Origin: Hydnum rufescens UP504
Taxonomy: Eukaryota > Basidiomycota > Agaricomycetes > Cantharellales > Hydnaceae
Length of the DNA stretch: 64,000 nt
Assembly (NCBI GenBank): GCA_014904985.1
Contig: MU128950.1
Coordinates: 216,677 to 280,676, forward strand
Direction: 5' to 3'
The position numbers were made by a program, and so were the translations under genes. Below the pieces are notes generated by a model. It worked only from the letters and a program-made list of their open reading frames with translations. It had not been told where the DNA came from and searched no databases. How positions within the stretch are numbered: the first letter of the stretch is position 1; each line of letters starts with the position of its first letter. Below are positions 25,127-36,961 of the stretch, piece after piece.

Positions 25127-25228
25127 CCCATCATCAGACGAAGGCACTAACCATAGTCGGTCAGGATCCACCTGAAGGACTATCCCCCACACCAGCCAAG
25201 ACTGATGACTATAATGCTGCCAATTACA

Positions 25229-26462
25229 TTACTCAGCCCTATGCTCTTTGCGCCTCTTCTGTCCCCACTGAATCTCCTGCCACCACTTCCATGCCTCAAC
25301 TGAGACCTCATCAAAATAACCCACCATACCGGCCTCAATCCTTTCTGCTGCAGCTTTGTGAACATGCTCTGGAATTATCAGCTGTGTGTTCCGCCAATAT
25401 AAGTAGAAGGCGTCCGAGCTCCAGCACCCAAGCTTCTGGACCATCTGGGGATTAGTGCCCTCCCAAGGAGATGGGTGGTTCCCCCAATACAAAACTATGG
25501 CCCAATGGGAGCAACAGACCTTTGGTAGTCCAGATGCCATGCAACCGGTGCATCAACACCCGCTTTACCATCGGCTCTCACCCTTCCAATGTACAAAAAG
25601 CAAATAAAGGTGCTTCATCCAGAAGGTCACAATTTGTGCTCAAGTGCTGCTGAAGGGCTCGAAATGGACACGACAGTTCTTCCTCATATGTAAGAATGAG
25701 ATTAGCACCCCATTGAGACGTCTTGGTCCATGGAAGCCAAACCATAATGGACTTGATGCCAAAGTCCTCATTCCATGTCAATAAGGCCTTCTGCTGAACA
25801 TTCCAGGTTGGGTCGATTGGTTTCAGAGAAGTGACTGTAATTTCACCTAGCCTTGCCAGCCCCCAGAAGGCTGTGCAAACAACAGCCCAGCAAGCAGCAT
25901 CATATGAATTCTGGAAATCCATTATGTCATAGATTGCATTGAGATGAGCAATTAGGACTGGTGGGCGAGGATCATGTGTGGACAAGTGGGGAGCAAGTTT
26001 CCTGGCACCCTTCAGTGTCAACTGCACAAATTCATCGTCCCTGCACCACAGAACATCATGGTAACCATGCCATGCCTGGAGGCCATTCAACCAATTATCG
26101 AAACTGGACACACCGATGGAACCTGCTGCATCCACAATGAAGCATGCAAGATGGGTCTTGTCAATAGGTAACCACTTCTCCTCTGGGACCTTATTCATAT
26201 CACACCACTCAGCCCAGCGGCCTAGACCTGCACCATAAGTATTAAGGGTTGAAACCTCCCATGTGCAACTAGCAACAGCCTGCACCTTTCCTAGCTGGAA
26301 TGCAAGGCTGGGATGAAGCTCAAGAAGATGAGCCTGAGCTAAAATAACTGCTGGGGATGTCCAGCAAAGGACCCAATGAGCCGCCAAAACATTCAGACGG
26401 TAGACACTAAGAGAAAATTGAGGCCTTGACACAGAGGGCTTTTGGCCCTGCAACAAAGGCAA
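25229..26462 (-). pseudogene. tyrosine recombinase (integrase) of the Ngaro-like element
   Basis: N-terminal SAM-like part with STLNTYGAGLGRWAEWC and the catalytic-domain start; ARLGEITV (about 25,850) holds the first catalytic Arg. The C-terminal part continues in another frame from about 25,500: KLGCWSSDAFYLYWRNTQ, where the box normally preceded by H-x-L-R has become GNHPSPWEG and the Tyr lies in FYLYWR. The frame change near 25,550 and the lost H-x-x-R indicate an inactive copy. It would cut and rejoin DNA to integrate the circular cDNA of this element. Confidence 0.75.
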
Positions 26463-26552
26463 TGGGAAGATGGTGAAGGCCTCAAGACTTGCAAAAATGC
26501 TAATGCCAGCAAGAACTCTTGTGGAAGGATATCCTCATCTATATACAAACAA

Positions 26553-28700
26553 TCAAACTTCATATATGAACTCCTCAAGCTCAGCTGGCACAGGAAAAGA
26601 CTGAGGAATGCATGATAACCCACCAAAAAGGCCCCATGAAACAACATCTGCCAGGTTCTCCACAGACTTGACATACACTGGAATAACCTCGAAATTTCCC
26701 TGCTGTGCGATGGGAAAGGACCACTGGATTGAATCGTTAGACCAGCAATTCTGCCCCTTTCCTCGCACAAATGCCCCAATCAATCCACAATTATCAGCCA
26801 GAATCCGAACATTCATATCTTGGGTGCCATGAGCTTCAAGATAACAAACAGCAAACTCAATTGTGAGGCTCTCAAGCCAACTGATGTCACGGCTGCCTGG
26901 ACCAATTGCCCCAGCACGCAACTGCCATGCCTTGTATCCATCACAAACACGAAGGCCAATGCCAAAATCAGTCGATGCATCAACAGAAATCCCAAGGCCA
27001 ACCAAGGGACCACGATCCATGAGGGTCCTGAAAACACTGGGCGACTGGAGCTGGGAGGCCCACCACTGGAGGTCCCTGATGACAGGAACTGGGGGAATAC
27101 AAGATGAAAACTGTGAAGAGTATGATGCCATGAAGCATTGAAGAGCTGGTAGATGAGACTGGCCCTCCTGATGGACATAGCAGATGTGGACTAGGGAACC
27201 ATGAAGCTTCTGTGTGACTGAGAGAACCACCTGTGGTGACTTGGAAAATGCAATGCCAAGAAAATCAATAACATGCTTATAGTACTTGAGACGCTTGTCA
27301 TCTGGCAGGGATACCCTGCGATTCCAGTAATCCCAGAGGAAACCAAGATAGACAGTATGGAAGTCGAACTGGATCCACTTCAAATGGGCCCATGGAACTT
27401 GCAAGGGTTCTGTTGCCTTGCAGATGTCATTCAGGGCATACATGTAGGACCATGTGACCAGTTGAGTATCTGGAGGGATAATAACATCTTGAATTGAGGG
27501 AATGAGAATCGGGAGTGCACTGGCACCCAGGAGAAGGGATAATGACAGGGAGACTGTGACCAGAGGGACCAGGAAGTGATACTTGTGGAGAGGGAGGGAA
27601 GGACTGCGGCCTGAAAGTGCAGCCTGCGATAGCAGTTCTGCCATGAAATTGAAATCATCAGCCCACTTGAAGATCAGGCCAATTCCTTGCACTTCCAGAA
27701 TGGCCAAAACTGGGTCTAGGGATTGGCCACAAATCCCTGCACCAGATGTAACACCAAACATGATGCAATGATTAATCCAGAATTTACCCTGGAGATCCAT
27801 CCACACCATGAAGGCCTTTGACTTTGCCCACAGGGGGCAGCAATGGTATGCTGCCTCAACATCCCCACCAGCAGCCTGCATGCCTTGAGGGCACTTGGCA
27901 ACCTGACATCGGGAATAATGAACACTTGGACACAATAGAGCACTCCAACATAGAAAAGAAACCCAAACAAGGTGAACCACCATGCCCGGCTGATGTGCCC
28001 AAATACTGCCACTCGGCAGGTATGCAGCCTGACTGAGACAGTGCGACAGCACACCCAGTGACAAAATTGCTCAAATGTGACCACCTGGCCAACATGCAGC
28101 ATACATGTAACACATGCTAAGAAGATGGCAAACACCAGCAAACATGGCCGCACTTGGCAAGGGAAGAAAGAGGGGGGGGGAAATAAAAGGTAAGTGACGA
28201 CTTACATAGTCCCCTTTCACCTGAGCACCATCCCAACGAGCGAGGAAGTCATCGGTATTGATGAGACTGTTAACTGATATGCCGTGCGAGTCACATGCTG
28301 ATAAATCGACAACCATGCAGAACAGATCCTGGAGCTGGCCTGGCCTGCACGGCTTCGGGACAACACCAATTGGAGAGGAGCGAAAGAAACTGCCATTCTC
28401 CTTGAAGACATCCTGAGCCTGCTCACATGTGTAAGGCCCTGTGATATGCCCAACCTCAGACTCTGTGGCAAAATATTGATTTACAAAATCAGTGTGTTCA
28501 GATGCAGATTTACAATTAGGAGGCGTGAACACCTCAGAAATAGTGGGAGATGAATTGAAAATTGAAAAACCAGCTGTAAGGTTCTGAAAAATATTAGGGA
28601 ATTTGTCCAGGAGATTATACTGAATGAGAAGCCACCTGAAGGCCTCAGCATTAAATGGGGTAATGACTGTGCGAACCTCATCCGCATGAGGGTGCAGAGT
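26553..28700 (-). pseudogene. reverse transcriptase-RNase H of the Ngaro-like element
   Basis: RT fingers appear in one frame (TPFNAEAFRWLL near 28,660, SASEHTDFVNQY, GSFFRSSPIGVVPKP, MVVDLSACDSHGISVNSLIN down to 28,235). After a region of about 350 bp that may be an intron or degenerate sequence, the second frame gives QAAGGDVEAAYHC (motif A Asp, about 27,860), IMFGVTSGAG and KWADDFNF (motif C, about 27,660), then RNase H with SVDASTDFGIG (about 26,960), WLESLTIEFAVCYLEA and ILADNCG. The arrangement fits DIRS-order RTs. TGA/frame interruptions are fewer than in the hAT and copia copies. Confidence 0.78.
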
Positions 28701-30105
28701 TGCCATGCAACTTGGCACCACAGATTGAACACTCGTGCAGGTTGCTGCAACCTGTGCGATAGCAGGGGCACCCACCTGAGAAATCATAGCAGAAGTGCTG
28801 ATTGTCGGTGATTCGTGCCACCCGGTGCTCAGCCCATGCAGAGTAGAGCATGCCACCCCCTTCACGAGAGACCGCAGAACAGGCCACGGCCCTGTGATCC
28901 TTTGCCCCACAGCAGAAAAAGTGACCTGAGGGGCCCTGAGCACTGTCTGACCAAAAGGGAGCACCCCTAGGATTCCCATGAAACATGTGTGATGGGACAC
29001 CACAACCCAAATCTGCCTGCGAATGATGCTGAGGAGCGAGGATCCGGCAGGCATCGCTGGCCATGGGGTTGAAGTGGTTGCCGCTGTATGAGGGAGTAGG
29101 ATTGGTATGGAGCTGAGAGTGGACCATATGATGGATGAGCTTCGTGTTATCGTGCTTCATCTGCTGGTCCTTTGCCACATCAACCGCACCAGTGAGATTG
29201 AAATGACAGAAATCAACAGGTGAACTGAAGAATTTCTTGCAACATGTAAGGTCACAGCGAGCAATGATGGGAAACTCAAGATCATAATAGCGATGAGCCT
29301 TAAGGAAATCATGAAGGAATGAAAGTGATGCGAGGGTCTCTGCATCGGAATATTTGGCCATGACACGCAATAACCTTTCATAGCCCTGCTCCCAGGCTGG
29401 CTTCTCAATAGTGAGATCACTCAAAGAGAGTTTGTCAGCGTCCACGATCTCAGTAGCTTTGTCATCCCGGCCAATAAGCTTCTTGATCGACAGGATTGCT
29501 GAGCTATCAAGTGAATACTTCATGGAAACCTCTGCTGTGCAAGCGGAAAGAGGACAAAATTGTTGGCACTCAATCATCCGGTCAACAATAGCAGGGATGA
29601 CATCATTCCGCTCAAGCTCCTCTGGATCAACAAAGTTTTCTGCAGAGTAGATGGGTTCTTTCACTTTCTTTGGAGTGTTAGGTGCCAATGCCAGTGCTGC
29701 CATGACTATGTGGGCAATGATTGTTTTGTTGATTGCGGGCACACTGGCTGAAGATACCGTGGAATGATTGGGAGATGAGGCCAGATCAGACAACCTGGCT
29801 GAGAGTCCATCAAGCTGCAGCTGAAGAAGCACTGCCCTCAGGTCAGAGGCCTCCTGAACATGCCGGTGATCCTCTTGCTCTTGCATGACTGTAGACTCAA
29901 GGATTGCAACCTTCTGAGCATCTGAGAGTGCAGCATATGCCACCTGTGGGAGTGCCTCACCCCCTACTGAAGGATGGCCCTTTGACAGATTACCAGGCTT
30001 CAGTGGGACAAGTTGCTCAAATCCTGAAAGTACGCCTTGCGGTCCCACCCTAGGAACCTTTTCCTTGCCCTTTGAAGGGGCAGCAGGGTTTGCATTGTCT
30101 GCCAT
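28678..30105 (-). CDS. gag-like ORF1 of the Ngaro-like element
   Basis: An uninterrupted frame; I chose the ATG at 30,105 (MADNANPAAPSKGKEK) because the upstream codons are part of repeat A1. Residues 70-110 are helical and charged, and the C-terminus holds two Cys/His clusters: FCCGAKDHRAVAC (about 29,925-equivalent, near 28,910) and CPCYRTGCSNLHECSICG near 28,750. The second matches the cysteine pattern usual at the end of DIRS-order gag proteins. It overlaps or lies just before the RT frame. About 475 residues. Confidence 0.7.
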   Translation of the reverse strand: MADNANPAAPSKGKEKVPRVGPQGVLSGFEQLVPLKPGNLSKGHPSVGGEALPQVAYAALSDAQKVAILESTVMQEQEDHRHVQEASDLRAVLLQLQLDGLSARLSDLASSPNHSTVSSASVPAINKTIIAHIVMAALALAPNTPKKVKEPIYSAENFVDPEELERNDVIPAIVDRMIECQQFCPLSACTAEVSMKYSLDSSAILSIKKLIGRDDKATEIVDADKLSLSDLTIEKPAWEQGYERLLRVMAKYSDAETLASLSFLHDFLKAHRYYDLEFPIIARCDLTCCKKFFSSPVDFCHFNLTGAVDVAKDQQMKHDNTKLIHHMVHSQLHTNPTPSYSGNHFNPMASDACRILAPQHHSQADLGCGVPSHMFHGNPRGAPFWSDSAQGPSGHFFCCGAKDHRAVACSAVSREGGGMLYSAWAEHRVARITDNQHFCYDFSGGCPCYRTGCSNLHECSICGAKLHGNSAPSCG

Positions 30106-30140
30106 GAGAGAGACACAAACAAATGTGTATTGATAAAGAT

Positions 30141-30287
30141 TGACAGAAAGCAAGAAGGACCATCTGCCAGATGCAGGATTTTCTTTGAGCCGACTGAGAG
30201 GCAGCACAATGAAACATCCAGCAGTCTCCACTCCTTCATTACACTAGCCTACGTGCGTGGCACTCGTTCCTCGCACCACAACCTTGA
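30141..30287 (-). repeat. Ngaro-like split repeat A1 (5' end)
   Basis: Direct repeat of A2. Its outer end CACAACCTTGA at 30,287 borders about 34 bp of hAT sequence before the copia LTR. Confidence 0.85.
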
Positions 30288-30321
30288 ATTAAGGATGAGG
30301 TCAGTCATCTGCACTCTTTTT

Positions 30322-30494
30322 TGTTGAGAGATCCAAGCTTCGGTTCACCCATATGTTCATTTGTTTGTTCATTGCTGATTATGTAATTACTGGATTTCTC
30401 CATTGTTCATTTTACTTCATTCATAATAATACCATTGTCTATCTAGTCTGCCTACTGGGATAGCTCCCAATCCCACCCTTCTGTAACCACAATA
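30322..30494 (+). repeat. copia 5' LTR
   Basis: Matches 40,795-40,957 at roughly 88-90%, so the two LTRs have diverged since insertion. Confidence 0.9.
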
Positions 30495-30512
30495 GGTTAT
30501 GGGCCCATTGCA
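30492..30512 (+). promoter_or_regulatory. probable primer-binding site
   Basis: Directly after the LTR, AGGTTATGGGCCCATTGC resembles the complement of the anticodon arm of initiator tRNA-Met (which reads GGGC-x-CATAACC in eukaryotes). Drosophila copia and yeast Ty5 are known to use an internal half of this tRNA. The match is inferred, as the tRNA of this species was not available. Confidence 0.5.
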
Positions 30513-33500
30513 CTAGCAGAAGGGCAGACTACAATTAATATTACCTCATTCACACATTCATTTAAAAATTTCCATCTATGTCATCTGTGTCAGCAAGCTT
30601 CTTACACTTGAAGCAATTGGATGCAACCAATTGGTATGAATGGAAAACCCACATCTCCAGTTTCATGACTCTTTCAGGTCTCCTTGGATACACATACAGT
30701 TCAATTCCCTGCCCCAGAATACCTGAATCCAGATCCCCTAATGACCCAGTGGTTACCAAAGCACAGAGAGCCCAGAGGGAGTGGGATGTGAAAGACCAAG
30801 AGGCCCAAGCACTCCTCCTCATATCAATTTCAGGCTCCAAACTGAACCATACCAAGGGTGCAAAAACAGCTACAGAAATCTGGTCGCAACTTTGTACAAT
30901 CAAAGAACCAAAGAGTACACACGCTGTCCTCACAGCCCACAAGAGACTATTCTGCATGACAATGGAAGACAGCACTTGGATGGAGGAACACATTGCAGCA
31001 TTTAGACATGCCCAGGGCCAGTTGGCCAACATGGGACATGCTCTCTCCAACAAGGATTTCTCATTACTGTTAATTACATTGCTACCTGAAACATGGGACC
31101 AATTCACCAGTGGGTTATTCAGCTCAATTGCAAGTGCAAGCTTAAGTCTGAATGTCAACTCTAGCAAGCTCATTTCCATCCTAATGGAGGAAGATCAATG
31201 CCACAGAGAATGGACTGATACTGCCAAAGTTGCCAACCAGAGTGTTGGTGCACCCTGAGGGAAACAGGTGGATCCTGGAATGAGTGATGGCCCAACATGT
31301 GAAAACTGTAAATGGCCCGGCCACCACAAAGCAGATTTCTGGTCGAAAGGGGGAGGAAAGGAAGGTCAAGGGCCTTTCCAGAAGAGATGAGAGAAGAAGA
31401 AGCAGGAAGTGGTGAAAAAAGAGGAGGCAGCAAAGAAGCCAGAAATGGCAAAACAAGTCATTGAGGATCTCCCTGACATTGCATACCTCACATGCCCTAC
31501 CTCACCCTTCAACAAGTTGGATTGGCTACTTGACTCTGGAACAAGCTCCCACATCATGACCATGTGTGGAATGTTCACCAACTTCACCCCAAGATCTGAA
31601 TCAATCAGAGGTGTTGGTGAGGCCATGTGTCTCAAGTCATGAGGACACAGAATGGTGGTACTACTCTTGAAGGTCAATGGCCAAACAGTCCCAATAACAT
31701 TACATGATGTTATGTACACACTGATGGCTCAGAATTGTCTCATGTCAGTCAGCAAAGTGGACAAGAAGGGCAGCTCTACCACATTCAGCCACAGCAGCAT
31801 CACTGTGAGCCTAGCTAACAGCACCAAGGTAGCCCAAGGGAAACTGGTCCAGAGGGTATACCTGCTGGATGCAAGGGCAAAAATCACAGAAGAACATGCA
31901 AACACAGTGGCAGAGGCAAAACCAGAGTTGTGGGATGATATCCACCACCAATTCAGCCATGTCTCAATATCCAGCCTCAAACAGCTAGCCAATTCTGGCA
32001 TTGTTGACAGACTTGTTGTCAATCCTAAATCCAAACCAACCATTAAGTGTACTGCATGTATTCAGGGAAAAGCACATCAGAAATCATTCCCAAAAGAAAC
32101 AGCCAAGCAAAGCCATTCCCTGGGAGACCTCACCTACTCTGACCTCTGGGGCCCCATGCATACACAATCCCTAGGTGGGAGCAGATACTATATCTTGTTT
32201 ACAGATGATGCAAAGAGGCACAACACCATGATGTTCCTAAAGGAAAAGTCAGAGGCAGTATGAGAAGTCAAAAATTATGTCACATGGATTGAGACTCACT
32301 TCAGTCAAAAGCCTAAATATCTCTGCTTCAACAATGGGTCCAAATTCATCAACAAAGACCTAAAGGCTTGGTGCACAGAATGCAGAATCAATATCCAGAC
32401 CACAGCCCCCTATTCCCCCAAACAGCATGGTATAGCTGAATGGCTGAACCACACTCTAATAGAGCTCACTCACTCAATGCTGATTGCATGGGGATTACCA
32501 ACATTTTTGTGGGCTGAAGCAGTCAAATATGCTTCCTATATATGAAACCATGTCTCCACACAAGCCATGACCAACCAAACCCCACACAAGGCATGGACTA
32601 CCCAAAAGCCCAATATCACTCACCTTCAGGAATTCAGATGTGATGTTTGGATCCTAGACACTAGTGAAAGATCAAAACTCAACCCAAAAGCTAATAAATA
32701 CATCTTTGTTGGATTTGAGGATGGACCCTGAGCCATCCAATACTACAGTCCAACTACATGGAAGATACAAGTGTCAAGGGATTTCACATTTGAGTCACAG
32801 AATGGATCTGAGGCAAATTTTGTCAAGATTGGCATAGGAGGACAGAGGGAGAGCAAGGAATTGTTAGCAGAGCCAATCATGAGTGAGGGGGAGGAGGTGA
32901 AGGAGTACACTTGGATCCCTACCAAATCTCTGACAGACACTGCAATGAAAATCCCTACAGCAACAGCAGCAGACCCTAACCAAGTCCCAAGAATGACCCC
33001 CAACATGCTGAATACTGAACAGCCACCCCAAGTCATCCATTCTACAAGAGCTCAAACTGAAGTCAACTACTGTAAGCTCAATAACCCCAGAGTGACAAAG
33101 CAGATTGTACCTGCCCAACAGGCCAGACCTGCGACCTCCACAGAGATAGCCCAGCAAGAAATATCAGCTTATACAACAGCTATGCTAACTGGTCAAGCCT
33201 CAGTACATGACATTCCTGAGTCACTGAAACAAGCCAAGAGCTTGCCTGAGTGGCCCCACTGGGAACAAGGCATCCAGAAAGAGCTTAGTCAGCTGACCAA
33301 ATGCAGGACATGGGAGATGGCAGAACTGCCAAAGGAGAGGAGCATTGTCAGGTCCCAATGGACATTCAAGAAGAAATTCAATGCTGACAGAAACCTAAGC
33401 CAATACAAAGTGAGACTCATGGCAAAAGGATATTTGCAAATCCCTGGCCAGGACTTCAATGATACCTACTCACCATTCATGCGACTGGACTCCCTTCATA

Positions 33501-33969
33501 TCCTAATTGCACTAACAGCAATAAAGGACCTCAATTCCAGCCAGATGGACATCAAAGGCACATTCCTAAACCCATATCTGAAGGAAGACATCTACATGCA
33601 GCAGCCTGAGGGATACAATGACAGAACCAACTCAGTCAGCCACAAATGTAGGTCTAGTTAGATATTACGAGCCTTGCATTTATATAGTCTAACTAGAGGT
33701 TTTGATGCTGGGGCCCCTGGGGCCGGCTAACCTGATTTCCGTGGTTCAGGCAGGGGCCCCCAGGGGCCCCTGGGGCCCCTGGCTCTGAACTTAGAAAATG
33801 ACCAGGGAGAAGTCATATAGGAGGGGGGTATCAGGATAGGTGCTGGAAGGCCTGGGAAGGCCCCTGAATAGGTCAGCGGGCTACACGGGCTTATCAGGGA
33901 CAATCACAGTTATTATTTTCTCATTGTTTATGATGGGGAATCCCATGTTTCATTCTTATTGACTTGTTT

Positions 33970-34006
<37 letters not shown>

Positions 34007-34031
34007 AAATTCACAGGAACTACTTAGTAGC

Positions 34032-36206
34032 ACCACACACCCGCCCTAGTGGGTGTGTGGTACCTTCCCTTGCCTCATCGGGGGTTCAGCCAGTTTTCAA
34101 AGGGGGGATGTCACGGGCAGTATCTATTGTATGATAACCTAGATTAAATAAGTAAAAATAAGATTAATATGTTAGTAAAGGAAAAAAATTCGAAGGGAAC
34201 GCCAAAAGAGCAGCAGGTGCTGCTCTTTTGGCGTCATGGTACACCTGATAATCAAAAAAACTAACCTAATATTGCCACACACCCGCCGAAGCGGGTGTGT
34301 GGCACCGTATTTGTTTCGTGTTTCGTTGTTGTGGAAAATCGAGGGTCGGGGTATGGGGGCGGCGCGGTCCCATGTTTTGCTTTGGACCTGGTCTGCATTT
34401 GTCGAGTCGGATATCGGGCAGTGGAGATACCTAGAATAATAGTATGTTAGTAAAGAAAAAAAAACAAAGGCAACGCCAAAAGAGCAGCGGGTGCTGCTCT
34501 TTTGGTGTTGTCGTACACCCGTAAGAAAGGAAACTCACCTAATATTGCCACACACCCGCCGAAGCGGGTGTGTGGCGCCGTATTTGTTTCGTCCTCGTAT
34601 ATGTTGCCCGAAATCGAGGATCGGGGTATGGGTGGCTGCGTGGTCCCGTGTTTTGCCCCGGGCCTGATCTGTGCATTCGTCGGGTCAGATATCACGCAAT
34701 AAAATGTACCTAGAATAATGATGTGTTAGTAAAGAAAAAAAATGAAGGCAACGCCAAAAGAGCAGCCGGGGCTACTCTTTTGGCATCGCGGTACACTGCG
34801 TAATAAAAAAAAACTCACCTACTAGTACCACACACCCGCTTCGGCGGGTGTATGGTACGCGATTTCATCGATCGTCATTTCAGGGGGCGGGCACTGTGGC
34901 TTGGGTGGCTGCGCATTGAACGTTGCACTGGGGGCTCGTCTGTGTCCTCGTCGGGTGGGTTTTCAAGTAGGGAAGGCACCTAGAAGATCGAATAATAATA
35001 CATTAGTAAAAAAAAAGGAAACAGAGGTACCAAAAGAGCAGCTTCTGCTGCTCTTTGGCACCGGTGGGATTAGATGATGTACCTAATATTACCACACACC
35101 CGCCGAAGCGGGTGTGTGGTACGCGATTTCGTCAATCGTCGTTTCGGGTGGCCGGCAAGCACTCGGGGCTTGGGTGGCTGCGCGTACTGGGGGCTCGTCC
35201 ATGTCCTCATCGGGTGGGTCTTCGCAGAGGGAAGAGACCTAGAAGAACGAATAATAATACATTAGTAAAAAAAAAAAGAAAATAGAGGTGCCAAAAGAGC
35301 AGCTTCTGCTGCTCTTTTGGCACCGGTGGGATTAGACATACCTAATATTACCACACACCCGCCGAAGCGGGTGTGTGGTTCCGTCTGGGGTTTCTGGCGT
35401 CTTGCGTTGTGCATCCCTGTTCCCAGGTTTTGTCTGGCAGGTCGGGGGTTTTCGGTTCGCGGTTCGTGCGGTTTGTGGGTGCAGACGGACAACCTACAAT
35501 AATAAATCATACGTTAGTCGAGAGCCAAAATAAATAAAAAAAGAAAAGCCATGCAAAAGGAGCAGCCTAGGCTGCTCCTTTTGCGTGATGGTAGGTACTT
35601 ACCTTGAAAACCAACGCACCCCTTCGGCGGGTGCGTGGTTCCTGTGGCTCTCGCGGTCTTCTGGCGCAGTTTCGGCGGGTTATGATTCAGGGGTGGCGTG
35701 CAGGTTGTTGTTTCGGGGAGGGGGGGTTCGTTTGGCGGGTGTTTCTGGTGGTTGAGGCGATGGTCTAGAATAAGAGATGATATGTTAGTTAAAAATTAAA
35801 ACGAGCCCAAAAAGAGCAGCATTGGCTGCTCTTTTTGGGCTATTAGAGGTTCACAATAGACTTACCTTACATAGAACCACACACCCGCCGCAGCAGGTGT
35901 GTGGTTCGCGTGGTCACTCGGTGGGCGCGTTCTCACTTGTCGTGGCGTCGTTTGGCGTCTTTTTGTTTGTCGCGTATTCGGTTGGCGCGTTGTCGTTTGG
36001 ACCCTGACCATTCGGGCCCTCGTCGTTGGCCGGTTTTTCTTTCGAGCCACTAGGCCATGATCTAAAATAATAAAAGAATAACATTAGTAATGATATTCAA
36101 AGCCACGCAAAAAGAGCAGCTTTCGCTGCTCTTTTTGCGCCGGTGTATCTACTAGCATTAAAAAACTCACCTTTTGACCACACACCCGCAGCGGCGGGTG
36201 TGTGGT
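34032..36206 (-). repeat. left array: eight intron-exon modules, minus-strand sense
   Basis: Read on the minus strand, intron-like segments lie at 36,062-36,170, 35,765-35,865, 35,494-35,602, 35,239-35,341, 34,980-35,082, 34,710-34,818, 34,431-34,538 and 34,139-34,265. Each starts GTGAGT/GTAAGT/GTATGT/GTACAT/GTTAGT, has (A)CTAAC or a near match 15-25 nt before the end, and ends TTCTAG/TTTTAG/TTGTAG. Exon-like segments are 152-196 bp. Hairpin A sits in each intron (34,199; 34,473; 34,753; 35,026; 35,287; 35,551; 35,804; 36,106). Hairpin B ends 6-8 nt before each donor (34,273; 34,546; 34,825; 35,090; 35,350; 35,609; 35,874; 36,177), with a ninth at 34,032-34,061. Exons are diverged copies of one another; a conserved coding frame could not be shown. 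Confidence 0.8.
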
Positions 36207-36260
36207 ATTCGCTTGCCTTTCTAGGCGGCTCCCTGTTCAGTGTATTGACTCAACTCAACC

Positions 36261-36900
36261 TCAACGCCGGCAATTGCCGGTACTCAAAAAGTGCCCAAGT
36301 GCTGGTGCTACAAGCGGAATACATACTAATGGCAAGTATCTAGATGTGGAATACATACTATATAATAAATATTTATTCAAAAATGTGAAGAAGAAGAAGA
36401 AGAAGAATCAGAGCTCAATAAGGCACGATATGCCTAATTGTAAAGTGGATTGGGCCACTTCTATGGGTCAGAATTGGCCCAAAATTAAATATATTAGTGG
36501 TATATATGCACCCTACTTGGGCGACTAATTATATTGGACGTTCCATCCATTTTTCTATTTTCCCCCCCTCAATTCCCTAATTAGGGAATTGAGGGGGGGA
36601 AAATAGAAAAATGGACGGAACGTCCAATATAATTAGTCGCCCAAGTAGGGTGCATATATACCACTAATATATTTAATTTTGGGCCAATTCTGACCCATAG
36701 AAGTGGCCCAATCCACTTTACAATTAGGCATATCGTGCCTTATTGAGCTCTGATTCTTCTTCTTCTTCTTCTTCACATTTTTGAATAAATATTTATTATA
36801 TAGTATGTATTCCACATCTAGATACTTGCCATTAGTATGTATTCCGCTTGTAGCACCAGCACTTGGGCACTTTTTGAGTACCGGCAATTGCCGGTGTTGA
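36261..36900. repeat. 640-bp palindrome without spacer (centre 36,580/36,581)
   Basis: The two 320-bp arms are reverse complements with about two mismatches seen by eye (near 36,266/36,895 and 36,548/36,613). The centre reads CAATTCCCTAATTAGGGAATTG. Both arrays point away from it, so it is where a shared or paired promoter would be expected. AT-rich, with ATATATA and AATAAATATTTATT words in each arm. Confidence 0.93.
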
Positions 36901-36961
36901 GTGCATCTTTCTCCGCATCTCCGCTACCACAACAGGCACTCACCTGGAAAGGCAAGCACAC

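Larger units (their letters stand above)
24677..30287 (-). mobile_element. Ngaro/DIRS-like tyrosine-recombinase retrotransposon
   Basis: On the minus strand the order is A1 repeat (30,287-30,141), gag-like ORF, RT-RNase H, tyrosine recombinase, B1 (25,126-25,012), A2 (25,011-24,865), a 73-bp spacer, B2 (24,791-24,677). The A copies are 147 bp and the B copies 115 bp, each pair about 90-95% identical. This split direct-repeat plan (A1-ORFs-B1A2B2) is the hallmark of Ngaro-type elements, which integrate with a tyrosine recombinase and make no target duplication; none is seen here. It lies in an exon of the second hAT close to an intron. Confidence 0.85.

Noticed and set aside
26553..28113. Plus-strand frames across the Ngaro-like RT region
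   Set aside because: Antisense shadows of the RT-RNase H frame.
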